The translations under genes and the position numbers were made by a program. 64,000 bases of DNA from Bidens hawaiensis. Lineage: Eukaryota; Streptophyta; Magnoliopsida; Asterales; Asteraceae. The notes below the pieces were generated by a model. That model saw only the letters and a program-made list of their open reading frames with translations. It made no database searches and was not told the origin of the DNA. The stretch lies in the NCBI GenBank assembly GCA_021521415.1, contig JAIQDT010009185.1, positions 17,783-81,782 on the forward strand, in the 5' to 3' direction. This document shows, piece by piece, positions 10,482-22,010 of the stretch; position 1 is the stretch's first letter, and each line of letters begins with the position of its first letter.

Positions 10482-11933
10482 ATGGTTAGAGAAATTCCGG
10501 TAACCATAACCCCTGCTACTAGGGGGAATACCGGCAACACAGTTTTTACGAACACTACCCCGGCTACCGAAGCCGGGGCAAGCGAAGTAAATTTTACGAA
10601 CACTACCCCACTTACCAAAGCTGGGGCAAGTGCAGTAAATGATCGCCTACTGGGATCCACTGATACCCAGGTTGAGAAACGAAGACTCCCCCGCCAAACT
10701 CTCGATGAAGTTAAGGCATGGGCGGAGGCACGACAAAAGGAATTCCAGGCTGAGTTGGACGAACGCTTGCGTTCCGTGCAACAGGCCGACGAATTCGAAT
10801 ACTGGGAGGATGAATCGGAGGAATCCGACTCCGACGCGAACCCTCGCCATAGGGCAAAAGGGAAGCATAAGGAAATGGAATCCCAACCGAAAAGGCATTT
10901 TGGACAAGCCTTCAAACCAAAAAGCACAGGTGGAAGTCCACGAGACTTCTCTAAAACGTTCAGACCAAACGTTGCAAATGCAAGAACGTCCAAATTTGCG
11001 AGGGACATTGCTGAAGCAATCGCCCCAAAGAGTGCCAAACAAATGCCCAACATAGGCACATATGACGGTATATCTGATCCAGACGATCATTTGAACAGGT
11101 TCATAGCAGGGGCAACCGTCAGCAATTGGACGGAACCCACGTGGTGTTACATGTTCCAAATGACGCTGGTTGGGGCTGCTAGAGCATGGTTCGATCGTCT
11201 ACCGGTCAACCACATCTACGACTGGGCAGACTTCCAACAAAAGTTTAGCCAACACTTCAGCCAGCAACGGAAGTATACCGAGGAGCAATGGACAATCCTC
11301 AAATGCATACGAGAGGAAGACGAATCTCTGCCAAACTTCATCACTCGCTTCAACTCAAAGAAGCTAATTTTGGGCAATATCAGTGAAGATCTTGTTCGCG
11401 CTGCCTTCATCCAGGGCGCACATGACCCAGAGCTCATCCGCACCCTAACGGGTAAAGATGGCATGCCATCCACATGGGATGGCATCATGACAGCAGCAAA
11501 ACGCTATGCGGAAACAGAGAAGCAACTGGGTAGAGATCTCCCACAGAGCACAAACCTCTACACCCAGAGGACGAGAGAAGACAACGTCCTCACCGCCCGA
11601 TTAAATAAAAAACGAAAGCTAGGCATCTGGCAGTCAAGGGTAAACTTTGACACCTCATCCGGCTTGCAAAATCGGTTGGGCGGAAGGGATAATGTACAGT
11701 TGCACCGGAACTCCAGATGGACGCCACTCACCAAAAGCGTCACTGAGATATTCGCCACTGAAGGGCTCCCATGGCCAAAACCGCCAATAATCCGACATCG
11801 TCACGATGCAGATCGGAGCAAATACTGTGACTTTCACAAGACAAAGGGCCACAACACTGAAGAATGCATAGATGTAAAAGATATGGTCGAAGCATTTGTC
11901 AGAGATGGGACGCTCGCGCACCTCGTGGCGTAA
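10482..11933 (+). CDS. gag: Gag polyprotein of Tat-like element
   Basis: 483 codons starting at the first ATG downstream of the primer site; the frame is open further upstream into the LTR, but that start would lie inside the LTR. A low-complexity T/N/A-rich N-terminus is followed by a charged, acidic segment. The retrotransposon Gag core spans about residues 185-330 (ARAWFDRLPVNHIYDWADF, then a QQKFSQHF-like segment and FITRFNSKK). The C-terminus has a zinc-knuckle-like CDFHKTKGHNTEEC, near residues 447-460, typical of Tat-lineage Gag. The frame ends in a stop with no pol continuation. Gag would form the particle that packages the element RNA. The intact frame suggests Gag is still used in cis even though the enzymes are missing. 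Confidence 0.88.
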   Translation: MVREIPVTITPATRGNTGNTVFTNTTPATEAGASEVNFTNTTPLTKAGASAVNDRLLGSTDTQVEKRRLPRQTLDEVKAWAEARQKEFQAELDERLRSVQQADEFEYWEDESEESDSDANPRHRAKGKHKEMESQPKRHFGQAFKPKSTGGSPRDFSKTFRPNVANARTSKFARDIAEAIAPKSAKQMPNIGTYDGISDPDDHLNRFIAGATVSNWTEPTWCYMFQMTLVGAARAWFDRLPVNHIYDWADFQQKFSQHFSQQRKYTEEQWTILKCIREEDESLPNFITRFNSKKLILGNISEDLVRAAFIQGAHDPELIRTLTGKDGMPSTWDGIMTAAKRYAETEKQLGRDLPQSTNLYTQRTREDNVLTARLNKKRKLGIWQSRVNFDTSSGLQNRLGGRDNVQLHRNSRWTPLTKSVTEIFATEGLPWPKPPIIRHRHDADRSKYCDFHKTKGHNTEECIDVKDMVEAFVRDGTLAHLVA

Positions 11934-11935
11934 TA

Positions 11936-12243
11936 AAGGCTGAGCAGGCGGGTGCGTATAGAACCCCAGCTGGGGAAAACACGAATCAATTCCAGCTTCA
12001 AAATCGAGACTACATGCTGCGTAAAGAACGAGATCCCGAACCAGGTGCGTATCGGCTCGATGGCACTCCCATCCCGACAAGGAAGGGAGCTCATTTACAC
12101 AGTTTGCATGTAAATCAATTCCAATTTGTAAAGAAAAGGCCAAGAGCCACTTCTAATGGAAATGATTCTCTTAAGAATATCGAAGCTGATGATTTTACAT
12201 TTAATACTTTTCTGGACACTAATATGCCGGTTTTCACCGCATA
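11936..12243 (+). other. Short region after gag, no recognised pol
   Basis: An overlapping plus-strand frame runs 11864-12244 but shows no protease or RT motif. It may be the remnant of the lost pol junction or simple chance. Confidence 0.4.
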
Positions 12244-13110
12244 ATTACGTGAAGTCATTGCATGGGAAGGCGGTCCTACCCGCCCGAACCCAATAACGTG
12301 ACAAACCTTCACGCAGGTCAGTTGAAGGGGAAAAAAAAGTTCAGCACCCAAAAATGAAAGTGCCGGTCTATCCGCATGAATCATTAAGGAAACTGAATAA
12401 TAACCTATCCACAACCGCGCGTCGAACGGTTAAAACTATCCAACACTGGTGACGGCATTCACATTACGTGAAGTCGTTGCGTGGGAAGGCGGTCTTACCC
12501 GCACGAACCCAATAACGTGGCAAACTTTCACGCAGGTCAGTTGAAGGAGTTCAATTATTCCATTAAATGAAAGTGCCGGTCTATCCGCATGAATCATGAA
12601 AGGAAAATGAACACTAACCTATCGACAACCGCGCGTCGAACGGTTCAAAACAAAATTCTTATAAAGGTAAGAAAAACCTACACGCAGGTCAGATAAGGGT
12701 AAAGTTTTGCCATCCTACTAAGTGCAAGTGACGATTCTACCCGCACAATCACGAAAGAGGAAGCAAAACTTCACACCTATTATCAACCACGTTCAAAGGT
12801 TAACTTATCCTCAAAAGGTAAGAAAAACCTACACGCAGGTCAGATAAGGGTAAAGTTTTGCCATCCTACTAAGTGCAAGTGACGGTTCTACCCGCACAAT
12901 CACGAAAGAGGAAGCAAAACTTCACACCTATTATCAACCACGTTCAAAGGTTAACTTATCCTCAAAAAGTAAGAAAAACCAGCACGCAGGTTAGATAAAA
13001 GTTAAAGTTTAGCCATCCTACCAAGTGCAAGTGACGGTTCTACCCGCACAATCACGAAGGAGGAAGCGAAACTTTAACCCACTATCAACCACGTTCAAAG
13101 GTTCTTATTC
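12244..13110 (+). repeat. Tandem array 1: two 219-bp and three 151-bp related monomers
   Basis: Units start at 12244 and 12463 (219 bp), then at 12663, 12814 and 12965 (exactly 151 bp each). Both classes share a core CACGCAGGTCAG, then AAGTG.CGGT.CTA.CCGCA, an AATCA.GAAAG motif and a closing AACGGTT/AAAGGTT, so they are two subfamilies of one repeat. The array lies between the 3' ends of the convergent sense gag and the antisense gene, where it could serve as shared 3' sequence for both. Confidence 0.85.
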
Positions 13111-13315
13111 TAAACACTTGGAAAATTGCTAATTTAAACTAAGTATGCAAGTCATAAGTTTATAAAGCAAGGAACCCAAAGAAGGAAATAACAATCTTAT
13201 ACGCAAAAAGATTAATATTTCAAGAATATATTACAAGAATGGCCGGGTAACTACCCGCCTAAAAGAAAAAATAAAAAACTATACAAGTCTTAGCAATGGG
13301 AAGGGATCTTCAGGA

Positions 13316-16300
13316 TCAAGCCTCAGGGCCGCTACCACTTGGACCCGCTCCGTCAGAACGGGGTGGTTCGAGGAACGCTTTGAGGACGGCTAACCCATCA
13401 TCAGCAGCAGCTACTCCGTCCACCTTCTCCACCACTGGATGCGGGAAGGCGGCGTATTGGTTCAATGCTTGGTCATAAATGGCTTCAGTATCCACATTGA
13501 ACAAAGGGAAGTTGGAAGGCGGGACGCCTTTCTCAACAAACCCTAGACCAAGCATGAAGCCGGCCTTTTCCCCATCATCATGAGAAGCGTTGAGGGCTGC
13601 GGTCATAGCATCATCGTAAGAGGTCTCTGAAAAGACCCGACGCACAACCTACAAAGAAAACACAAGTATTAGAACCTTTTCTTACAAAAGAAATGCGTAA
13701 AGATAAATCTAAACATACCTGAGGCAACGCTTCTCGAAGAAGCCATCGGAGGGCAGCTTGAGCTTCGGTATGGGCGCGTTCGGCTTCGCTCTTGTTAAGG
13801 TTGGCAAGTAAAACTTCCTTAGCGGCAGCCTCTTCGACGCCCTTAAGCTTCCGCTGGGTCTGGTCAAGCACCCCTCTTTGGTCCAGGATTTCCTGGAGTT
13901 TCTTGGCATCTTCCATTGCCAAGGCATCATGAGCGCGTTGGAGAGCCTCTAATTTGGCCTTGAGCTCCTCATTCTCCACACGCAAAGGCTCAGCAACGGC
14001 TTCAGCCTTGGCAGCCCTCTCGGTTGCGTTTCGCGCAGTCTCCCTGGCCAACCGAAGCTGTTCATTCACAGCTTGGGCAGCCTTGGAGCGGGCCTCGAGT
14101 CGCGCCTGAACTTCAACCTCGAGGGCCTTGAAGGCCTTCTCCTTGTCGGCGGCAGCTGCCGCCAGCTGTTGGTTCTCCTCCCGAAGAGCACGCGCCTCAG
14201 ATATGTCCTTGGCGTGAGCTGCTTTCAACTTGTCGTTTTCACGACAAAGCAGCTCTACGCGCGGCTGCATCCGGGCCTGGAGAACCCGAAGCTCATTAGT
14301 TAGCCTACCCTCCTGGTAGCTAACCATGGCTTCCCCCAACGCGCCCGGAGGAGCAGCGTGGCGAACCCAGTCCACGCACTCCACGGGTGTGCGAAGGGTT
14401 GTTCCTCGGCGTATGTTCCATCGAGGAACATACACTTCATTGGAATCCGACACTGCAAAAGAAACAAAAGCAGTAAGGAAAAGATGATGAAAAACATAAG
14501 GGAAAAAGAAAGGAACCCTACGCACCTGTAGGGTCAATGACAGGCCGATAGCCGCCAAACCCATCACCTGAACCTAAAGGAAATCCATCCAACAGGTCAG
14601 GCAGATGGGAAGGTGGCAAAGATCGGCGTGAAGCCCTGCGCGTACCTGATGGTCCGGCCATTGGTGCCGGTGGCGCGGGCATGATGGCAGCCGCCGTGGT
14701 CGCCGTCGTTGTCTCCGCCGCGGTCGCCGCCTCCTTAAAAGCAGCAGTAACCGCCGGTTCCGTGAAGGATGCTGTAAAAATCGCACTCACGGCCGGCGGT
14801 GGCGTCATCTCGGCCGGAACAGTTGGCTCGACGGAACGACCAACTGGACCAGCGGATGCAGGCGCAGGCGACTGGGTCGACGCCTCAGGAAGGCTGACCG
14901 AGCCTACCATCATTGGCGAGGAAGTACTCCCCTGCGTTTCACCCAGGATTGCGTCAACATCCACGCCTGCACAAAGAAGAAAGTGTTAAAAGAAAATTAT
15001 TGACAAATCTACAAAGGCATTATGATTATACTTACGGGTTTTCTTGACCCTGAACGTACGGACGGGCGGGGAGGAACCCGATGGAGCCGGCCTCTTGGTA
15101 CCGGTCACCGTCGTCTTCGTTGGTTCTCCGGAGGTAACGGTCGTAGCCTCCGGAGCAGTGGTCTTCTCACCACCGGGCTTCCCCGCCACCTCTTCACTAT
15201 CTGACTCCGTGTCAGATAGAACCACTGGATCAGCTGTGGCCTTCTCCTTCCCCTTCACGCCGGCAGCAGTCTTTTTCTTCCGCACCAACGGAGGACCTTC
15301 TGCGGATTCCTCAGAAGAAGAAATGTCAAGAACTCCAGCAGCAGGCACAGCATTGAGGGGTTCAGGGTAGAAGATAGGCTTACCAGGCCGTCGGTGGCTC
15401 AGGATCTCTTGGCCCGGCGGGTAAACCTCCACGAACCGACACGCAGTTTGCTCTAGGATGGGCAACTCGTTCTCGTCCAGAGCACGAGTACCCATCCGTG
15501 CGGGACCATCTTCCTCCCGCGGATTCAGGAGCGACTGTAGGTCGTTCCCCTCTGAAATAAACAGGAAAGTTAGAAAAAAGTCAAAATCAACAAAAAGAAA
15601 CAAGACATACCATAAGGGACAGAGTTCGAACCATATTCAAGGACAATCGGAACCTTCTGCGCATTCGCCGCCTTCCACACTCGGCTCATCCCCAGCATTA
15701 CCATCGCTGACTCCGGAAAACGGAAAACCGGGGATTGGACCCGGGATATCTTCGAGAACCATTCCGCCTCCTCGTAGTTGGGGGCGTGAAGGCTCTGAAG
15801 TGCCTGGCCGTTCTTGAACTTCATGGCAATGGGGATGGCGCGAGCGGATATGAAGAAGAACTCTCTTCTCCACGAGCGAAGACTCCGCTCGGTGGTACAA
15901 ATCTTTAAACCCTTAATCCGGGTTGTAAGACTGTACCACCCCTGGATGCACCTCCAAGTGTAGAAGGTCATCAGGCGGTCCACATGGGGCTCGATGCCCA
16001 GAATCCGGCACACCCACTCAAAATGACGAATCTTGGCGATCGCCATGGGGTGCAGCTCGGTCAAATGAACGCTGTGCCTCTCAAGGACACGGTACACAAA
16101 CTTTGTCAACGGGAACCTAAGGTTCCCGTAGACAAAGAATGCAGCATAAACCCCGATCTTGCCACTAGGGGCATCGTACACAGTATGGTGGGGTTCAGGA
16201 AACTCAGGCTCGAGAGACTCGAGCATGAACTTCCTGACGATATACTGGTACAGATCGACAGGAAGAGAACACTGGCACTCGCCAGCAGTCTTCTGATCGT

Positions 16301-16319
16301 CGGCATCATGAGAAGACAT
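13316..16319 (-). CDS. Antisense five-exon gene of the retrotransposon (910 aa, putative gypsy-type transposon domain plus coiled coil)
   Basis: Minus-strand exons 16319-15611, 15551-15036, 14966-14526, 14452-13719 and 13648-13316 are separated by four short introns (59-73 nt), all GT-AG with good donors (GTATGT, GTAAGT, GTGCGT, GTATGT). Together they make 2,733 nt, exactly 911 codons including the stop. Residues about 20-200 (HHTVYDAPSGKIGVYAAFF, LRFPLTKFVYRVLERH, GWYSL) resemble the Pfam family 'Putative gypsy type transposon' (PF04195). The middle is low-complexity, Ser/Glu- and Pro/Ala-rich, with a basic KKK and KGKEK nuclear-localisation-like patch. Residues about 600-800 form a long Ala/Glu/Lys/Leu coiled coil. 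Function is unknown; antisense ORFs of this kind are known in Tat-lineage elements. A complete frame argues for recent selection. The splice model is inferred. Confidence 0.85.
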
Positions 16320-16442
16320 TTTTGCAGAAAGAGAAGTGATTTCGGGAAAATGCTTGCCTGAAAAAGGGGAGTATTTGCCGGAAATCACTAAGAAGAAGAA
16401 GAAGAAAGGTGAAAGTGTGAATTACAAATAACCCTCTCCCCC

Positions 16443-16451
16443 TTAATATAG
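16443..16451 (-). promoter_or_regulatory. Candidate TATA box of the antisense gene
   Basis: On the minus strand CTATATTAA lies about 125 nt upstream of the antisense ATG, the right distance for a plant core promoter with a short leader. It suggests transcription independent of the LTR. There is no expression evidence. Confidence 0.45.
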
Positions 16452-16801
16452 TAATCGCAATTAATGCGGTGAATTTAATGCGGAGGAGAGAGAAATCAAA
16501 GGTGCAATGAAACTATGACACGTGGCAAAAAGCAGGCTGGCAACAGCTGTTGAAAGGACGTGTGCCAGTAATTTCGCGGCCACGCGCCCGAAAAATCACG
16601 CCCACGCGCCTGAAAAAGCGACTGGAATGACCATGTTCTGTCACGTCACCATAACTTCCTGCACGTCCTGACACAGTCAGAAGAAACCGTCGCACGACGT
16701 TTCAGAGGTTTGGACTGTTCTTATCTTTCCACCAGCTCTTCGAATTTCAAAATTCAAAATTTAAAAAATATTAAAAAGTAAGCGGGAAAATACCCCTTAC
16801 C

Positions 16802-17381
16802 CCTTGGCAAACAAGTAACCGTTAGACGGATGCAGGTAGTGTAAAGGCAAAATCCTTCACATACCTAGCACCCGCAGGGAATTGAAGCCAAGTAAACCTT
16901 GGCGAACAAGTAACCGTTAGACGGATGCGGGTACAGTGTAAAGGCAAAACCCTTCACATACCTAGCACCCGCAGGGAATTGAAGCCAAGTAAACCTTGGC
17001 GAACAAGTAACCGTTAGACGGATGCGGGTAGTGTAAAGGCAAAATCCTTCACATACCTAGCACCCGCAGGGAATTGAAGCCAAGTAAACCTTGGCGAACA
17101 AGTAACCGTTAGACGGATGCGGGTACAGTGTAAAGGCAAAACTCTTCACATACCTAGCACCCGCAGGGAATTGAAGCCAAATATTCCTCGGCAACCAAGT
17201 AACTATAAGACAGATGCGGGTACAGTGTAAAGGCAAAACCCTTCACATACCTAGCACCTGCAGGGAATTGACGCTAGGAATACCTTGGAAGTAAAGTAAC
17301 CGTAAGACGAGCGCTGGTACAGTGTTAAGGCAAAACCCTTCACATACCTAGCGCTCCGCTGGGAATTGAAACCAGGAAGGA
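16802..17381 (+). repeat. Tandem array 2: six monomers of 95-97 bp, each with an inverted repeat
   Basis: Units start at 16802, 16897, 16994, 17089, 17186 and 17283. Most contain TGCGGGT paired about 35 nt later with ACCCGCA, enclosing AAGG/CCTT around a CAAAAY loop. The last unit has different stem bases, GAGCGCT (17309-17315) and AGCGCTC (17350-17356), that still pair perfectly. The array lies between the antisense promoter and the 3' LTR. Confidence 0.9.
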
Positions 17382-17733
17382 TCTTCTGGGCAATGCTTGC
17401 GGAAACGGAAATAACATCCCCGTATAGCGGGAACGTTGAGAACTACGTTGTTTGAAGTTCCAGGATGGAATTGGTGGTTTTAACATAATTGATCACTATG
17501 TTCAAAACTACCAAAACCTCATGGAGAATCCACACAACTGGGACTCAATGCTCCTGACTGGCGAGGAGGTTACAGACCTACCCGCATCATACCCAAAGAC
17601 CAAGCAGGAAACTCGGGCATTTCTGCAAGTGACAAGGACTTCCCATGGAAAACCTTACAAAACCCTTTTCAAAACCCTTTGCTTAAGTCCAAAAGTTCAC
17701 CTCACTTTATTAAACACGCATGAGAAGAACATT

Positions 17734-17747
17734 GGACTGGGGGGACT
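17734..17747 (+). other. Candidate polypurine tract
   Basis: GGACTGGGGGGACT abuts the 3' LTR. It is G-rich but interrupted by pyrimidines, so the call rests mainly on position. Confidence 0.45.
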
Positions 17748-18726
17748 TGAAGAGGTAGGTCCCAGCAGAGCCCAGTTGGACCCGCAAGACTCACCTTAAA
17801 CAGGGACGTCTGCGCAGAGACCAACTGGATCCGCAGGACCAACCATGCTCAGAGACGTGACGTCCTTACGCGCAGTATGCAAGCTGGTCCCGCAGGAAAT
17901 GCCTCCCATGGTGAAGGACTCCGCCTGTTCCCGCAGCCTCGGATACAAGCCATGAGGGAAGGCCACCCGCGCAGCATGGCTACACGCACTAGGTACTTAG
18001 CTCTCGATCATTCAGTGTCACCTGAAGGAATGAGCAAAGCCGGGAGCAATCCCGCACAGAGGCGGGAGGGGGAATACTCCCGCCCAAATAAGCCAGTCTA
18101 TACTGAAGGACCTTTTACTGTACCTGACGAGGTATGGGCGAAAGATCTGATCAGGGATACGACAGCTCACTGATACAGTATGGCGAGCAGCATGCTCCTG
18201 TACTGTATCACTATTAAGCCGCTGCCTACTCACCAACTACTGTCATACCACGTGCGTAGCCGGCAGTTGGTGGAAAGGGAATAGTATACAGCAGGCCTGG
18301 TCGCTATCAGCCGCTGCCTACCCACCAACTACCAGCAGGGCACGTGCGTAGACTACTGTTGATGAACAGGAACACTGTTGCAGCCGGCCATACCTCCTTG
18401 GAAACCTACCTTCGGCTATAAATACCCCAAATGGTATGATCATCTAAACACATCATATCTTACTACATTATCATCATATCATACCTGATATCTGCTCTAG
18501 CAATCTCTTAATATACTTTTATATTTAAAGAGCAATCTAGTCTGATTCTCACGCCGGAGGGTGGTCACAAGGAGGAACCCCCCCCCTTCTCAGTAACGAG
18601 CTCACGGTGTCTGTTTTGCAGGTTATCAGAAGAACCATCTTCCAAGGGTCTAACCCCTCGTGGGAAACATCTATCTAACCCCCAGGTTACCAGTAATCTG
18701 CCCGGGGTCCGGTTAGTGTTTCTTCA
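17748..18726 (+). repeat. 3' LTR of the Tat-like element (979 bp)
   Basis: Same sequence as the 5' LTR apart from one extra C in the C-run and GTAACG in place of GTGACG. It is followed directly by the AACAT duplication. A 98-codon frame present in both LTRs is not conserved in the related solo LTR and is not called as a gene. Confidence 0.97.
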
Positions 18727-18731
18727 AACAT

Positions 18732-21700
18732 AGACAAAAGCGTAGATTTATTGGTGAGAAGTAGAGTGAATAACATTGGTAATTATAAAATACAGAAAAT
18801 TCAAAAATATTTGGAAAGTAAATAAAGTTAAAAGGTAATAATGAATATCTTAAACTATTTAATTTTTATTTATAACTTCACTCGATTTTCTTATTTTCAA
18901 AGTCATTAAATATGAAGTCTTGGGTTGAACAGCTCCAATTTCACCTCCGATCAATCAAAATTCAAAAGTATCATTTGGGTCGTTTATTAAATTCGGGTAA
19001 GCAGACATCTTCTTTTTCTAAACGACGACCGTCTATTGTATAACTAGGTGGTCGCAGGGTAACTTGCGGTCAACCCCAGTTTGGACCCTCAGAGCTGAGA
19101 GTTTCACTGTGTAATAATAATGCATGTCGACGATTTGTTAGCTCACAAGCGATAATCCACCAAACGAAGACGATAAATATTTAGCTATGTTCAAAAGGGC
19201 CTCACATGAGTGCGTATAATACTTTTGCATATTGACTATTAAGTTATACGGTAAAGAGAACTTACGTAGGCCGACTAGTCACGATGTTGCACTTATGTAA
19301 AACGCACATGAAGCTAGATGAGGCCTTCCAGGGATGCTCGGTAGCATCAAATATTCAAATGTACGCATATCGTTTGGAGGTCGTGTGCAACACATTTGCG
19401 AGGCCAGTATATGAGAGACAATCACTGAATCACATATATTCAAAGATCTCACTTAAAGCGGTGGTGTCAGATGATTTATGATTTTTGCACACATACTTTG
19501 GTCATGCTAGTTCAAACTACAACATCAACATTCTCTGTCACTCCCCGATATTTCAAGGATGAAATGTTTGGAAGCTACCGAGGTGTCCATTTCAGGTTAA
19601 TGGGCACAACGCTCGTTGTTATTTTCTAGTTGATTAATTTACCCTTTTTGGTCATTTTTTTTAATTATTCAATGGCCATTGAAGAAAGTCGGAAAATTTT
19701 TAGAGGTTGTAAGAGAAAATGTATCAAACGAGGTTTTTGCATTTTGAAAAATAGACGGGGTATACTTAATTGACCAACAAGGACTACAAAGTTAAGCAAA
19801 ATAAGGAACGTGATGTACACACATATCGTATTGCACAACATGATATAAGAGACGACGACAAAGCAATATCATCATAGTACATGATGGACTCACCGAGATA
19901 TGGCATAGCTGACAATGATATCCTATTAGCGTTGTGAAATGAACATATACATTCTAGACTACGACAAAATCTCGCTCGCAACAATCGTTTACAGAGAGAG
20001 TGCCCTTTCCACCATAATACATAGCCTACTCATGTTATGGGAAAGTACAAGATCATGACTAAACATTACTTCAAAAAAATTTTGAAATTCTAATCTTCAA
20101 ATTTTTTTTTGGGTTTTACATAAATACACTTAATAAAAAATAATTTTTTTTTTCTAGATCTAAACCCCTTCACTTTAGTTCACCATTTTTCTATCTGACA
20201 AAATACCTTATTAACTTATTTTATTGTATTTGTAACTTTGTTGGATCAAGGGTTAAAAAGTTGACTGTGAATTATATTTTCCAATGTGCCATTTGTTTAG
20301 GTTCAAATTCCTTCCAGTTTACTTCATTGACTTCCGGTTTAAGTTATGAAAATATTATTTTCCATCTCGTTGCTAAGAACATGGTATGATTATAATCCGT
20401 GTATTTGCTGTCCTATTCGAACATATATTTTTAGAAATGAAAATAGCAACTTGCAAGTTATGATAATATATTGTTGATTGTTTTATTACATTTAATTATT
20501 TGATACATTTTTTACCTTTATCCATTTTAAAAGTCACAACAACTAGTTAATAAACTGAAAAAAATATAACCATTTGCAAAAATATACAACTTGACTCTAG
20601 TCTCTAGGGTCAATAATATTCTTGTAGCCCGATCGAGCCGGGTGGTAGGAAGAATAGCCGTCTACCCTTGGTTTGGTTAAATACTCTTAACCACTATCAT
20701 TCAGGACGTTCGTTATAGTGAACCGAATCGTGGTTAGACCGGATTTTGAAAGAAGGTAAAAACTTATAAGATTCCGTAATAATCCGTGAACTTAAATTCT
20801 AGATTTACAATTATATAAACAAAAATATATGTTTTTTAATTAAAAATCACACAGAAAGCAATCAGATTTTGAAGTCGTTTATTTCTGCAAGGCATTACAT
20901 TCAGGATTATGTCACATTTTATGCCTAATTTTAGAATAAACTATAACGCATAACACTTTGTTATAAAATTATAAGCTTGAAGTTTGTTATAAAATTAAGC
21001 CGTGTTGTAAATGTAATGCTCACTATTTTTGGCTAGATCATTGACGTTTGAAGGACATTCTTAAAAATATGTTCTCGTTTTTGTTTGCTTTGGAATTGAT
21101 ATAAACTTGAAGAACGACTTGCTACATTCTATTATATAAGCTTGGAGTTCAAAAAAAAATTACATTCATGATTATGTCACATATTATACTTAATTTTAGA
21201 ACAAACTATAATGCATAACAGTAACAAAATTAATATGTAATTAGCTAATTTCATGAAATTAAAATAACCTGACCTAATTTTATAACAAACTTATACTGAA
21301 TTCTTTTCGTTCAAATCAATAAAACAGTTTATTGTTATTAGTTCTTGAAATGGCAACATTCAATAGTGAGATAATAACATGTTTCCATAACTGCTTCTTC
21401 CATTGGTGGATGATTTACACCATGTAAAACACACACATACAATAATACATAAAGCTCTATTTATAGCCTAACACTATCCATTCTAGAAGCCTTATCCCCA
21501 TTGAAGCTAAACGTGCGTCCCGAAGCTCTCGTTTCGTGCCCGCTATTCTCGTTGACTTTAATTATTCATTTGACCATAAAATATATAACGGGTTTCGTAA
21601 TTTGATATCATAAGTCATAACTTTTTGGTCTTACAGAGAGAGTCATTTAATAGAGAATCACTACAAAATGAATTACGATTGGAAAAAGTTTTCACCAAAC

Positions 21701-21863
21701 TTTCATCTTTTTATATGCAATTGAAGAGTCGTAGCCAAACTTGTACCGAATTTGTAACGTCCCTTTGTTTGAATTTTTATTCATCAAGACATCACTTTTA
21801 AAGGATCGAATTACCAAACCAAAGTACCAAACTACATGCACAAGATAAATCATTGAACTTACA
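18732..21863. other. AT-rich stretch without a supported gene
   Basis: Only short chance frames on both strands and A/T homopolymers. No domain motif, plausible exon chain or terminal-repeat structure was found. Confidence 0.5.
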
Positions 21864-22010
21864 TTAGAATTCAGGGGCGGATCCACGGTATTAACGGGTG
21901 GTTCCTCGGAACCACCCGAGTTTTGAAATAATAGTGTATTTTTATATAGAAAATAATAAAGGAACCATCTTATAAATTAGAAAGAAACCACCTTATATAC
22001 AATTGAATCA

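Larger units (their letters stand above)
9435..18731 (+). mobile_element. Non-autonomous Tat/Retand-like LTR retrotransposon with gag and an antisense gene
   Basis: Two nearly identical LTRs (9440-10417 and 17748-18726) start TG and end CA and are flanked by the exact 5-bp duplication AACAT (9435-9439 and 18727-18731). The internal region holds a primer site, an intact sense Gag, a tandem-repeat array, an antisense five-exon gene and a second array of hairpin-forming repeats. I find no protease, reverse transcriptase, RNase H or integrase motif, so pol must come in trans. Gag type, internal tandem repeats and an antisense gene with a gypsy-type-transposon domain match what is known of Tat-lineage elements (Retand, Ogre and relatives). 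The LTRs differ by one substitution and one C-run length change, so the insertion is very young. Confidence 0.93.

Noticed and set aside
10466..11059. Long minus-strand frame opposite gag
   Set aside because: Shadow of the gag coding frame. There is no motif or splice structure, unlike the real antisense gene further downstream.
16802..17381. Regular repeats that superficially resemble a CRISPR array
   Set aside because: The whole 96-bp unit is repeated with no unique spacers, and the context is a plant retrotransposon.
17452..17799. 115-codon plus-strand frame running into the 3' LTR
   Set aside because: It starts from a non-ATG codon, crosses the LTR border and shows no motif.
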